Source of the DNA: Siminovitchia sp047228825
GTDB lineage: Bacteria > Bacillota > Bacilli > Bacillales > Bacillaceae_C
Length of the DNA stretch: 14,680 nt
Reading direction: 5' to 3'
Assembly: GCF_047228825.1 (NCBI RefSeq)
Contig: NZ_JBFEGN010000085.1
Span: forward strand, 1 to 14,680
A program made the translations under genes and the position numbers. Within the stretch, counting starts at the first letter, position 1. The number at the start of each line of letters is the position of its first letter. Under the pieces are notes generated by a model. That model ran no database searches, was not told the DNA's origin, and saw nothing but the letters and a program-made list of their open reading frames with translations. Positions 1 to 6,622 of this stretch are shown here, in pieces.

Positions 1-86
1 TTAGTACAAACCTAATTATACCAAAGGTTGGAGCCCTTTTTGTATTTATAAACTAGATTTTACTTTCGTAATCCAGGTTTATATTC

Positions 87-125
87 TTTACTTTTTCATC
101 AAGGTATTGTAGTATTTCTATATAC
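87..125 (+). promoter_or_regulatory. padR promoter with overlapping operator candidate
   Basis: A sigma-A-like promoter is visible: TTTACT at 87-92, a 17-base spacer, and TAGTAT at 110-115. The -10 box is the left end of the motif TAGTATTTCTATATAC (110-125), which recurs with one mismatch at 1140-1155 before the third gene. PadR proteins usually repress their own operon from inverted repeats near the -10, so this is a plausible autoregulatory site (inference). A second short inverted repeat, TACCTA/TAGGTA, lies at 123-128 and 136-141 just before the ribosome binding site. Confidence 0.5.
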
Positions 126-151
126 CTAAAATAACTAGGTAGGTGAAAATA

Positions 152-499
152 ATGTTTAATCGGGAATTAGTGAAAGGCAGTACTTCACTTTTGCTGCTTC
201 AACTTCTGGATGAGCGTGATATGTATGGATACGAGCTTGTAAAAGAACTGGAAAAGCGCAGCAGCAATGGGATTTCCTTCAAGGAGGGGACGCTTTATCC
301 CGCGCTGCATAAGCTTGAAAAGCAAGGGTACATTGAGTGCTATTGGCAGGAACAAGAGAAGGGACCTGCGAGGAAGTATTATCATATAACTGAAAAAGGA
401 AAAGAAATGCTCCTTGAAAAAACCCATGAATGGCATGACTTTGTTTCAGTGATGAACAAGGTGATAGGGAGAAAAAAGCATGGAACGGTTGAAGAATGA
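152..499 (+). CDS. PadR family transcriptional regulator
   Basis: A 115-residue PadR repressor of the short, single-domain type. The winged helix spans roughly residues 8-85: it opens with RELVKGSTSLLLLQLL, continues with MYGYELVKELEKRS, and has the family-typical GTLYPALHKLEKQGYI (about 48-63) followed by the wing GPARKYYHITEKGKEML. I chose ATG 152 over the upstream GTG 143 because AGGTAGGTG (137-145) sits at good spacing before it and the family usually begins just before the RELVKG segment. It overlaps the next gene by 20 bases, so the two are translationally linked. PadR proteins with a HAAS-domain partner are common in Firmicutes and usually govern small envelope-related operons. It probably represses itself and the gene at 1181 through the shared motif. 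The family call is secure; the ligand is unknown. Confidence 0.93.
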   Translation: MFNRELVKGSTSLLLLQLLDERDMYGYELVKELEKRSSNGISFKEGTLYPALHKLEKQGYIECYWQEQEKGPARKYYHITEKGKEMLLEKTHEWHDFVSVMNKVIGRKKHGTVEE

Positions 500-1118
500 G
501 TTTTTAGCAGAACTTGCGGAGCGTCTCGCTAAACATCAAGAAAAAAATGCAATTTTAAAAGAATACGATGTTCATCTTGATGAATTTCTTGCAAGTCTCC
601 CTGATCTAGGCGACGAAACGGAAATACGCAACCAAATTTATTCAAAAATAGGGACACCTGAAGAAATTGCAGCTATGTGGAAGGAAGAGCTTTCCGTTAC
701 ACCCAGCAAGATGAAATGGTTGTTTGTGGCCGTGAATATTGTATTTTTTGGCGGTGGCTCCGTTCTCACTCTGGCACATAATCTGTTTGAATGGAACTGG
801 TTGACAAGTATATGGGCTCAATTGACATCCATTCCAATCATTATTGCACTCATTTACTTATTTTTCTGGGCACTGCTTGGATATGAAATAGGCAGGGGGT
901 TTGGACATAGCGGAAAGAAGTTGTTAAAAGGGACTTTTTTCTTGGCCTTAATTCCGAATATCACATTAATGATTTTAACGGTTTTTCAAATCATTCCTCA
1001 TAGATGGTTTTACCCGTTGCTGACAAAAACTTTTATACTGCTATGCATATTATTTACGCTTCTTTTGTATCCTGTTTGTCTAATTAGCTTTAAGTGGGGA
1101 AAAAAAGCTTCTGTTTAG
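480..1118 (+). CDS. HAAS-domain (DUF1700-like) membrane protein
   Basis: A 212-residue membrane protein. The first ~75 residues are soluble and helical, in the pattern of the HAAS domain found next to PadR regulators: a short start (MERLKNEFLAELAERL), an acidic helix (ILKEYDVHLDEFLASL) and the IGTPEEIAAMWKEEL ending. Four hydrophobic segments follow, near residues 79-100, 116-138, 148-170 and 178-203, ending in a lysine-rich tail. The ATG overlaps the end of padR by 20 bases. HAAS domains are thought to interact with cognate PadR proteins or membrane partners, but no biochemical activity is established. An inference is that this protein tethers or modulates the PadR repressor at the membrane. 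An AT-rich hairpin with a T-run covers its stop codon. The family call is good; the role is unproven. Confidence 0.85.
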   Translation: MERLKNEFLAELAERLAKHQEKNAILKEYDVHLDEFLASLPDLGDETEIRNQIYSKIGTPEEIAAMWKEELSVTPSKMKWLFVAVNIVFFGGGSVLTLAHNLFEWNWLTSIWAQLTSIPIIIALIYLFFWALLGYEIGRGFGHSGKKLLKGTFFLALIPNITLMILTVFQIIPHRWFYPLLTKTFILLCILFTLLLYPVCLISFKWGKKASV

Positions 1119-1128
1119 GCTTTTTTTT
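1101..1128 (+). terminator. hairpin plus T-run covering the HAAS gene stop codon
   Basis: AAAAAAGC (1101-1108) pairs with GCTTTTTT (1119-1126), followed by more T. The loop (1109-1118) contains the TAG stop codon at its 3' end. The stem is mostly A:T, so termination may be partial. A ribosome terminating at the TAG would cover the hairpin, giving possible coupling between translation and read-through. Confidence 0.45.
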
Positions 1129-1163
1129 GAATATGTACATAGAATTTCTATATACATAGAATT
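1126..1163 (+). promoter_or_regulatory. DUF4173 gene promoter with PadR operator candidate
   Basis: TTTGAA (1126-1131) and TATATA (1149-1154), separated by 17 bases, form a plausible promoter. Between and over them lie TAGAATTTCTATATAC (1140-1155), matching 15 of 16 bases of the padR promoter motif; a perfect small palindrome TAGAA-T-TTCTA (1140-1150); and a direct repeat TACATAGAATT (1136-1146 and 1153-1163). ATGTA (1133-1137) and TACAT (1153-1157) form an inverted pair similar to known PadR sites. Repression by the upstream PadR is inferred. Confidence 0.5.
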
Positions 1164-1180
1164 AAGATGGAGGTTAAATC

Positions 1181-2635
1181 ATGGTATTAAAACTTGAAAA
1201 GATAGACTGGCTGTTTTTATGTATGTGCCTTTTAGCGGGGATTGTTGCAGAAGAATCATTTTTCAGAGACCAGATTGGCATATCCTATATCGTTTTTATC
1301 GTCGTGTTTTACACAATTGTTTATTATAGGTTTAAATCGTATCCATTTTCGCACCAACGGTTTGGCTATTTAGTCCTTATATCAATATGGCTTTTGGCAA
1401 TATGCTATTTCCTGTATGACACTGTCCTTTTTTATATGTTGAATATCATCATCATTCCTGCTCTTGTCATTTTTCATCTTGCTTTAATCACTTCATCGGA
1501 AAAAACAGAATGGAGCAGTGTTCGATTTATGATTTATGCTCTGAGCCGTCTTTTTAAGGGCATTGGTTTTAGTGCGATATTTACAAAAGATATTGTCGGA
1601 CTCATAAAGCGGAAAACGAACAACAAGCATGCTCATATTTGGATGAAGATCCTCATTGGCATCGTCATATCAGTCCCGTTTTTGTTTATCATTCTTTATT
1701 TATTGATTTCGGCGGATTCCCAATTTGAAAGACTCATTAATCATATTCCTCACCTAATGAGCTTTAGGGTTGATTATGTTTTTCGTTTTATGGTTATTCT
1801 TCTTTGTACTTTTACCTTCTTTGGTTTTATGGAAGTTCTGGCGCGCAACAATGCCCATCCCATTAAAAGGGAAGGGAAGCCAATTACAATCGATGGAATT
1901 GTCGCTCTTACGGTGTTGGTCCTTCTTGATTTGATCTATGTATTATTTGTGGCAGTCCAATTCAAATATTTTTTTAGCGGCACGTTAGATGAAAGCTTTA
2001 CATATGCGGAATATGCACGACGCGGTTTTTTTGAACTGTTATTTGCAACCTTGATCAATCTTTCCGTCACAACGGCAGTGATTCATTTTACGAAAAATGT
2101 TCAAGGATTTGTGAAAACAACAATGCGAATAGCCTTAACCGTGCTTGTTTTATCCAGCGGAGTTTTGCTCATATCGGCATTCATGCGGTTAACCATGTAC
2201 GAGGATGCATATGGCTTTACATTTACCCGGGTACTCGCGCATTCGTTCATGATTTTCCTGATGGTTATCTTTGCCTATACGTTAATAAAAATCTGGCTCG
2301 AAAAGCTCTCCTTATTCCATTTTTATTTTATTGCATCGCTTATCTACTATGTCGGCATGAATGTTGTAAACATCGACAGGTTTGTAGTTGAACGGAATAT
2401 GGATCGCTTCGAGCGCACTGGAAAAATTGATATCCATTATTTAAACAGCCTATCATCAACAGGAATTCTAGGTTTAATGGAGATTTATGAAAAAAATCCC
2501 CATATTTCAGAATTGGAAGATTTGCTGAAGCAGAATAAAGAAGAAAGAGAATATTTAAAAAGCCATTCGTGGCAGTCACAAAATTTTACAAGAAACAAAG
2601 CATATGAAAGGCTTGAAGAATTGGAATTCAAATAA
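1181..2635 (+). CDS. DUF4173/DUF4153-type multi-pass membrane protein
   Basis: A 484-residue integral membrane protein with roughly 11-12 hydrophobic segments over residues 8-405, then a soluble tail of about 80 residues. The junction reads VVNIDRFVVERNMDRFERTGKIDIHYLNSLS, and the asparagine-aspartate motif leading into a GKIDxxYL segment is what I recognise from the DUF4173 group. The tail continues with a leucine-rich amphipathic stretch (LMEIYEKNPHISELEDLL). No catalytic motif is visible and the family has no established activity. ATG 1181 is preceded by GGAGG at 1170-1174. The gene has its own probable promoter and operator and lies 62 bases after the HAAS gene. Shared control by PadR is inferred from the repeated motif. 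It may act in envelope homeostasis, but nothing in the sequence proves this. Confidence 0.8.
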   Translation: MVLKLEKIDWLFLCMCLLAGIVAEESFFRDQIGISYIVFIVVFYTIVYYRFKSYPFSHQRFGYLVLISIWLLAICYFLYDTVLFYMLNIIIIPALVIFHLALITSSEKTEWSSVRFMIYALSRLFKGIGFSAIFTKDIVGLIKRKTNNKHAHIWMKILIGIVISVPFLFIILYLLISADSQFERLINHIPHLMSFRVDYVFRFMVILLCTFTFFGFMEVLARNNAHPIKREGKPITIDGIVALTVLVLLDLIYVLFVAVQFKYFFSGTLDESFTYAEYARRGFFELLFATLINLSVTTAVIHFTKNVQGFVKTTMRIALTVLVLSSGVLLISAFMRLTMYEDAYGFTFTRVLAHSFMIFLMVIFAYTLIKIWLEKLSLFHFYFIASLIYYVGMNVVNIDRFVVERNMDRFERTGKIDIHYLNSLSSTGILGLMEIYEKNPHISELEDLLKQNKEEREYLKSHSWQSQNFTRNKAYERLEELEFK

Positions 2636-2695
2636 GGTTTTGTCCTTTTTAAAGAAAGTTTTTTTAGGGTTTAACACTTTGAACAAAGACCTTAG

Positions 2696-3106
2696 TTGTC
2701 TAGCTTCGACGGACAGGACGTCCTAGTGCCGCCGGCGCCACAGGACGTGGCGACCTAAGGCGGCCAGCGTCTATCGACTAGCAGACTTCCGCCTCAAAGG
2801 GTGCTCCTGCGCCATAGCATATTCGATGAAGCTTTGTTCAGCTCGTCGCAAAGCTCAGGATGCCAATTCAAAGAAGCAGCTTTCCTACGATAAGTCAACA
2901 TCGGCTCCGACGCACAGGATGTGCTAGTGCAGGCGAAGCGGCAGGACAAGGAAAGCTTCGACAGCATCAGCATCGCACGAAGGAAAAGCGAAGCTTTTTC
3001 GAGGACGTCGCTGCTTGAGCCTGCCTTCGTCGCCGTGTTTCCTTTATCTCGTCGGAGGCACTCAAGTCTGTACGTCGATGGGCAAGGCGCTTGCGCTGTT
3101 CTTAAT
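2696..3106. repeat. GC-rich, hairpin-rich intergenic element (Bacillaceae dispersed-repeat type)
   Basis: This stretch is much richer in GC than its surroundings and has no convincing gene. It starts with TGTCTAGCTTCGAC (2697-2710) and ends near GGCGCTTGCGCT (3086-3097). From memory, ends of this kind bound dispersed intergenic repeats in Bacillaceae genomes. Inside are AGGACGTCCT (2715-2724), a hairpin CGCCAC-AGGAC-GTGGCG (2736-2752) with outer arms GCCGCC (2728-2733) and GGCGGC (2759-2764), a pair GAAAGCTTCG (2951-2960) and CGAAGCTT (2990-2997), and CTTGAG (3015-3020) opposite CTCAAG (3061-3066). A degenerate copy of the first 50 bases (CAGGACGTCCTAGTGC) recurs at about 2904-2950 (CAGGATGTGCTAGTGC). 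The paired arms suggest a folded RNA or a palindromic mobile repeat. It could be transcribed from either side. Confidence 0.55.
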
Positions 3107-3119
3107 ATGAAGGAGGATA

Positions 3120-3338
3120 ATGCAAGGCCGGCAGTTTTACAGTTTATTCGGAGGAAAAAAAGCCTACGATATTTATACTGTATGTGAAGAAATGGGCTGG
3201 AGGGTAATAATCAAGATTGATCCTGACAAGCCCGAACATCTTATTATCAAAAAATATGATCATCGCGAACGCGCTTTTCTTGAAGTTTTGGCAAAAACTT
3301 CGGCACAATCATGCTATGCTACTTATAGATTGTTTTGA
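3120..3338 (+). CDS. hypothetical short ORF, possibly a gene remnant
   Basis: A 72-codon ORF right after the repeat element. AGGAGG (3111-3116) precedes ATG 3120 by only three bases, which is tighter than usual. The middle, EEMGWRVIIKIDPDKPEHLI (residues 23-42), weakly recalls the GW..IVGI.PDKPED stretch in some small SEC-C-associated proteins. No CPC zinc motif is present and the C-terminus (SAQSCYATYRLF) looks like read-through into the next promoter. It ends just before the response regulator. It may be a real small protein, a 3' fragment cut by insertion of the repeat, or chance. The frame-shifted ORF at 2921-3187 is less likely still. Confidence 0.3.
   Translation: MQGRQFYSLFGGKKAYDIYTVCEEMGWRVIIKIDPDKPEHLIIKKYDHRERAFLEVLAKTSAQSCYATYRLF
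3312..3320 (+). promoter_or_regulatory. possible extended -10 promoter of the two-component operon
   Basis: TGCTATGCT (3312-3320) has the TGn extension and a TATGCT -10 box. The nearest -35-like hexamer, TTGGCA (3288-3293), lies 21 bases upstream, which is too far for a standard promoter, so the extended -10 would have to carry it. Transcription would start near 3327, about 20 bases before the regulator ATG. This is weak support. Confidence 0.3.
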
Positions 3339-3346
3339 AGCGAGTG

Positions 3347-4087
3347 ATGGATTTGAGTATTTTTATTTTGGAAGATGATGTAATTCAAGCTCAGCATATG
3401 AAGCGGCTGGTGAAGGAAATTTGTGAAAAACGTCAGGTGCCGTATGATTTTATTGAAGTGACGAGTAAAAGTGCGGATATTATTAAAAAAATGCCGCTGA
3501 CAACCTATGTCCCGATATATTTTTTGGATATTGAAATTAAAAGTGAGGAGCGCAAAGGTTTGCAAGTCGCACAAGAGATCCGCAAATATGATGCACACGG
3601 CATGATTGTGTTTGTCACAACGCATTCCGAATTTGCACCCATCTCGTATCAATATATGGTGTCGGCTTTAACGTTTATTGATAAGGGCTTGCCTCATGAT
3701 GAACGCTATCGCCTGTTTGAACAATGCCTGCTGCATTATCAGGCGCGCAATAGAACTGATATTCAGACCGATGATTTTATTGTTGAAAACGCCCATACAG
3801 CTATACGTGTGCCGTTTGCAACGGTGGAGTATATCAGGACTGATGAACCGCATCGGTTGGCATTGGTGACGACGGACCGCTTGATTTCTTTTTATGGCAC
3901 GTTAAAAGAAATGGAAGCATTGGATGAACGTTTGCTTCGTTGTCATCAATCTTATATCGTCAATACCGTACAAATGTCTTCTTATGATGCAAAGCAAAAG
4001 ATGATCGTCTTAAAAAGCGGCAAACGCGTTCCTGTGTCACGTCGTTTAGGGCGGAAAGTACGCCTGATATTAAAGGGTGAGCTGTAA
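3347..4087 (+). CDS. LytTR-family response regulator (AgrA-like)
   Basis: A 246-residue response regulator. The receiver domain covers about residues 3-125, with the acidic pocket E9-D10-D11, phospho-acceptor D61 in IYFLDIEI, threonine T91 and lysine K113. The LytTR DNA-binding domain covers about 143-242 (FIVENAHTAIRVPFATVEYI, then LLRCHQSYIVNTVQM and GKRVPVSRR). Start ATG 3347 is chosen because it places LSIFILEDD at the N-terminus as in AgrA relatives; a GTG at 3344 is equally close and the ribosome binding site (GAAGCGAG) is poor. The stop abuts the kinase ATG (TAAATG), so the pair is translationally coupled. LytTR regulators usually activate by binding two direct repeats about a dozen bases apart; I could not find a clear pair here. 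It most likely acts on the operon itself or on genes outside the window. Confidence 0.92.
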   Translation: MDLSIFILEDDVIQAQHMKRLVKEICEKRQVPYDFIEVTSKSADIIKKMPLTTYVPIYFLDIEIKSEERKGLQVAQEIRKYDAHGMIVFVTTHSEFAPISYQYMVSALTFIDKGLPHDERYRLFEQCLLHYQARNRTDIQTDDFIVENAHTAIRVPFATVEYIRTDEPHRLALVTTDRLISFYGTLKEMEALDERLLRCHQSYIVNTVQMSSYDAKQKMIVLKSGKRVPVSRRLGRKVRLILKGEL

Positions 4088-5422
4088 ATGTACGTGTATG
4101 ATATAATCGCGATTGTGCTGATTGGCATTAGCCATGTCTTATTATACATTCGCTTGATTCGTTATAACCGCCTGTCCTATGTCATGGTAATCGCTTTAAG
4201 CATTGTCTTCACGATCTTGCTCGGCATTGTTGTGACCGTAACAGGTTATCCTGAACTTAATATTTTGATGCTGCTGCTATTTTTATTGAGTTTGGGTTTG
4301 ATGAAGGACGAATTGCCTTTTATGCAAAGCCTCTATTTTGCATTAGTAAGTATCGTCATCATTACATTGGCGAAAATGGTATTCATAGAACTTGGCATAA
4401 AGTTGTTTTTGTTCACACCATTTAATTTGTATGTATGGACAGCCAGCATCATTCATCTTATCGTTTCGATTGCCATTGTCATTTGCATTGTGCTCTGGGG
4501 CAAGCCGATTCAAAAGCTTGCCCGGTATATTGTCGATAGCCCCCTTTATTACATAAGCTTTGTGCTTCTTGTTGCCGGCCTCATTGTAGAGCTGATTTTG
4601 ACGGCGCCTGCGACCCATTTATTGGCTGCCTTGTATCAACAATATCAACAAGCGAGTTATATGGCGGCATTCGTTTTGTTTTTTGTGCTGCTGTTAATGG
4701 TGTTGATCGGCTCCCATTTGACAAAAGAAAGGATGTTGGAAGAACAACAAGAGCGCCTGGATAAGGAACTGCTGGATTATGTGGGGAAGTTGGAACTTCT
4801 GCATGATGAATTGGCCAGTTTTCGCCATGATTATCTGAATGTGTTATTGGCATTGGATGAAGGAGTGCGTACGAAAAATATAACACTAATCGAACAAGTT
4901 TATCGTGATGTAATCGCCCCGACTTCAAAACTGATGAACAATCGCGAGTTGGATATTGTGAAGTTGTCGCGCATCGCTGTTCCCGAAGTGAAAAGCGTGT
5001 TGAGCGTAAAAGTGGTGGCTGCCCAGCAGCAGCAAGTAAAAGTAATGGTCGATATTCCACAGCCGATTCAAGAGATTGCGATGCCCATGATTTCTTTTAT
5101 TCGCGCCATTTCCATTTTGGTCGATAACGCGATGGAAGAAGCGGTTTGCAGCAAGGAAAAATTGCTGCAACTTGCCTTTTTTGAAAAAGAGGAATGCCAA
5201 TATTTTATTGTCCGCAACAGCTGCAGGCATGAAGCCATTGATTTGCAGAAAATATACGAAAAATGCTATTCCAGTAAAGAAGGAAACCGGGGATACGGGC
5301 TGTTTTCGTTAAAGCGTTTGATTGATAAAACAGCTAATGCAACGTTGGAAACGGCTTTTACAGCCCCTTATTTTAGCCAAACACTCTTATTGAAAAAAGT
5401 GACCAACTATGATGAAAATTGA
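4088..5422 (+). CDS. AgrC-like sensor histidine kinase
   Basis: A 444-residue membrane kinase. The N-terminal half (1-210) has about six hydrophobic segments with very short loops, so the sensor is buried in the membrane as in quorum-sensing kinases of the HPK10 group. A linker helix follows (KERMLEEQQERLDKEL). The phospho-acceptor is H247 in ASFRHDYLNVLLAL, the FRHDYLN motif typical of AgrC relatives. The GHKL ATPase domain has its N-box at SILVDNAMEEA (N347) and a glycine box at GNRGYGLFSL (399-408). The ATG directly follows the regulator stop codon. The peptide-sensing group assignment is well supported; the signal is unknown. Unlike agr loci, no AgrB lies next to it; a YhfC-type membrane protease occupies that place instead. 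Confidence 0.92.
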   Translation: MYVYDIIAIVLIGISHVLLYIRLIRYNRLSYVMVIALSIVFTILLGIVVTVTGYPELNILMLLLFLLSLGLMKDELPFMQSLYFALVSIVIITLAKMVFIELGIKLFLFTPFNLYVWTASIIHLIVSIAIVICIVLWGKPIQKLARYIVDSPLYYISFVLLVAGLIVELILTAPATHLLAALYQQYQQASYMAAFVLFFVLLLMVLIGSHLTKERMLEEQQERLDKELLDYVGKLELLHDELASFRHDYLNVLLALDEGVRTKNITLIEQVYRDVIAPTSKLMNNRELDIVKLSRIAVPEVKSVLSVKVVAAQQQQVKVMVDIPQPIQEIAMPMISFIRAISILVDNAMEEAVCSKEKLLQLAFFEKEECQYFIVRNSCRHEAIDLQKIYEKCYSSKEGNRGYGLFSLKRLIDKTANATLETAFTAPYFSQTLLLKKVTNYDEN

Positions 5423-5477
5423 ACCAAATATGATAAAGCTGCAGACTTTAAACGCGTGCTGTTATACACTTTCATAG
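5412..5477 (+). other. possible cysteine-containing mini-ORF (speculative signal peptide)
   Basis: A 21-codon ORF (ATG 5412, with another ATG just ahead at 5409) begins inside the kinase's last codons in another frame and stops at TAG 5475-5477. It ends in NACCYTLS. The second cysteine is five residues from the end, the ring size of many cyclic thiolactone signals, and the position between kinase and protease is where a signal gene could sit. Against it: there is no convincing ribosome binding site, it is shorter than any AgrD I know, and it lacks the charged tail AgrB recognises. Chance is the default explanation. Confidence 0.12.
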
Positions 5478-5492
5478 GGGAGTGGATGTTCT

Positions 5493-6176
5493 GTGGCGGG
5501 TGTTATTTTTACAGCGGCCATCGGCATGGGATTACCGATAGCTGCATTTCTTTATGCGTGTTTTAGGAAACGGTATTTTCCGTTTTTATTGGGTGTGTTG
5601 GCGTTTGTTGTATCTCAAGTTTTGATCCGCATACCATTACTGAAATATATAGGGGAACATAGTACAGCCTTTGTCATGTTTAGCGCTACGGAGCCTGTCC
5701 TATTTGCTATAGTGCTCGGTTTATCGGCCGGTATTGTTGAGGAACTCGCCCGCTTTACGGCGATGCGATTTTTCATGAGGCAGCGTGATTGGCAGTCGGG
5801 CTTTTTATTCGGTGCAGGCCATGGCGGCATCGAAGCGGTGTTGTTTGTCGGCAGCAGTGCGATCGCCTTGCTGTTTTCTTCCGCCGCTCTTGCCGACAGC
5901 GAAATTTATTTTATCGGTGGTATTGAGCGTTTCTTTGCGATGTTATTGCATATAGGGCTTTCGATTATCGTGTTGCAAGGCGTTGTCCAAAAGAGGATTT
6001 TTTACGTTCTGCTCGCCATATTGATCCATGGGTTTGTGGATGCGTTGGTTGGGATTTTGCCGTTATATGTCCCGAAAGATCACGTACTGCCCGTTTTGGA
6101 AGTAACGTTAGCTATGATGGCGTTGGCCGTGTTCAATTATGGTTTATGGACCAAAAGAAAGGGAGTATGGCAATGA
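5493..6176 (+). CDS. YhfC-family intramembrane glutamic protease
   Basis: A 227-residue, mostly hydrophobic protein with about seven membrane segments. It carries the spaced motifs of the YhfC/CAAX-protease-like glutamic proteases: EELARF (E83, E84, R87), GAGHGGIEA (H110, E114), ERFFAMLLH (E145, H153) and IHGFVDA (H179, D183). These would form the active site within the membrane. The start is GTG 5493 with AGGGGAGTGG (5476-5485) upstream; the ATG at 5486 is in another frame. It lies 70 bases after the kinase and overlaps the next gene by four bases (ATGA), so all four genes look like one operon. Inferred roles are trimming a peptide signal for the kinase, or processing the co-encoded lipoprotein. 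Family call good; substrate unknown. Confidence 0.8.
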   Translation: MAGVIFTAAIGMGLPIAAFLYACFRKRYFPFLLGVLAFVVSQVLIRIPLLKYIGEHSTAFVMFSATEPVLFAIVLGLSAGIVEELARFTAMRFFMRQRDWQSGFLFGAGHGGIEAVLFVGSSAIALLFSSAALADSEIYFIGGIERFFAMLLHIGLSIIVLQGVVQKRIFYVLLAILIHGFVDALVGILPLYVPKDHVLPVLEVTLAMMALAVFNYGLWTKRKGVWQ

Positions 6177-6559
6177 AGAGAGTTTTATTTACCGTGCTAA
6201 GTGTTATGGCCATGCTGGCACTTGCCGCATGCGGGGGCAAAAAAGTCGATGATGCGACTTCGGAAAAATATATCTCGAAGGCTGAAAATATTGTCTCATT
6301 ATTAAACGAAGGCAAGTATCAAGAAGTGCATGCAATGTTCGATGATGAAATGAAAACGGGATTGCCGGAAGATCAAATGAAAGAGCTAACGCCTATTATC
6401 GAGGAATCCGGAAACTATGAAAAGATTGATAAATCGTCAGTGGAAGAAAAAGACGGTTTTTATATTGTTGTGCTCGTGGCAAAATATAGTAATGAAAATC
6501 GTGTGTTCACCATTACCTTTAACGATCAAGACGAAGTGGCAGGGTTATATATTAAATAA
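6173..6559 (+). CDS. small secreted lipoprotein, DUF3887-like
   Basis: A 128-residue lipoprotein. The signal peptide MKRVLFTVLSVMAMLALAAC ends in the lipobox LAAC with lipidated C20, followed by GGKK. The mature part is a compact alpha/beta domain: YISKAENIVSLLNEGKYQEVHAMFDDEMK, a middle proline-containing helix, then strands GFYIVVLVAKYSNENRVFTITFNDQDEVAGLYI. The layout matches the DUF3887 group, whose members are extracellular and of unknown function. ATG 6173 is chosen because AAAGGGAG (6158-6165) lies seven bases before it; ATG 6167 would be too close. It shares ATGA with the protease gene. It may be a ligand, co-sensor or substrate for the proteins encoded upstream (inference). A strong hairpin follows. 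Confidence 0.8.
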   Translation: MKRVLFTVLSVMAMLALAACGGKKVDDATSEKYISKAENIVSLLNEGKYQEVHAMFDDEMKTGLPEDQMKELTPIIEESGNYEKIDKSSVEEKDGFYIVVLVAKYSNENRVFTITFNDQDEVAGLYIK

Positions 6560-6570
6560 GTTCAAAAAAA

Positions 6571-6620
6571 GTGATCAAAGGGGCGCTCAACAAATTGTTG
6601 GACGTCCCTTTTTGTGGTCA
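6571..6620 (+). terminator. terminator of the two-component/protease operon
   Basis: AAAGGGGCGCTCAACAA (6577-6593) pairs with the arm at 6595-6611 over about 16 positions including two wobbles, with one mismatch. T5 follows the stem (6609-6613). The arms extend outwards as GTGATC/GGTCAC. It lies 17 bases after the lipoprotein stop codon. Confidence 0.85.
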
Positions 6621-6622
6621 CG

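Noticed and set aside
22..41. Short hairpin AAAGG/CCTTT with T-run near the left edge
   Set aside because: Only five base pairs. It may end an upstream gene, but that gene is outside the window.
3130..3150. CAGTTTT/ACAGTTTAT repeats as LytTR binding sites
   Set aside because: The nine-base spacing is too short for the usual LytTR direct-repeat pair and the location is far from the probable promoter.
2921..3187. 88-codon plus-strand ORF in the GC-rich element
   Set aside because: It lies in hairpin-forming repeat sequence, its arginine/serine-rich composition is that of translated GC-rich repeats, and it has no ribosome binding site.
4581..5060. 159-codon minus-strand ORF opposite the histidine kinase
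   Set aside because: It is antisense to a well-supported kinase, has no domain pattern and lacks a ribosome binding site.
5486..5566. Cysteine-rich 26-codon ORF overlapping the protease start
   Set aside because: It is the shifted frame of the protease's first membrane segment and its start lies only about three bases after the GGAG core; nothing else supports it.
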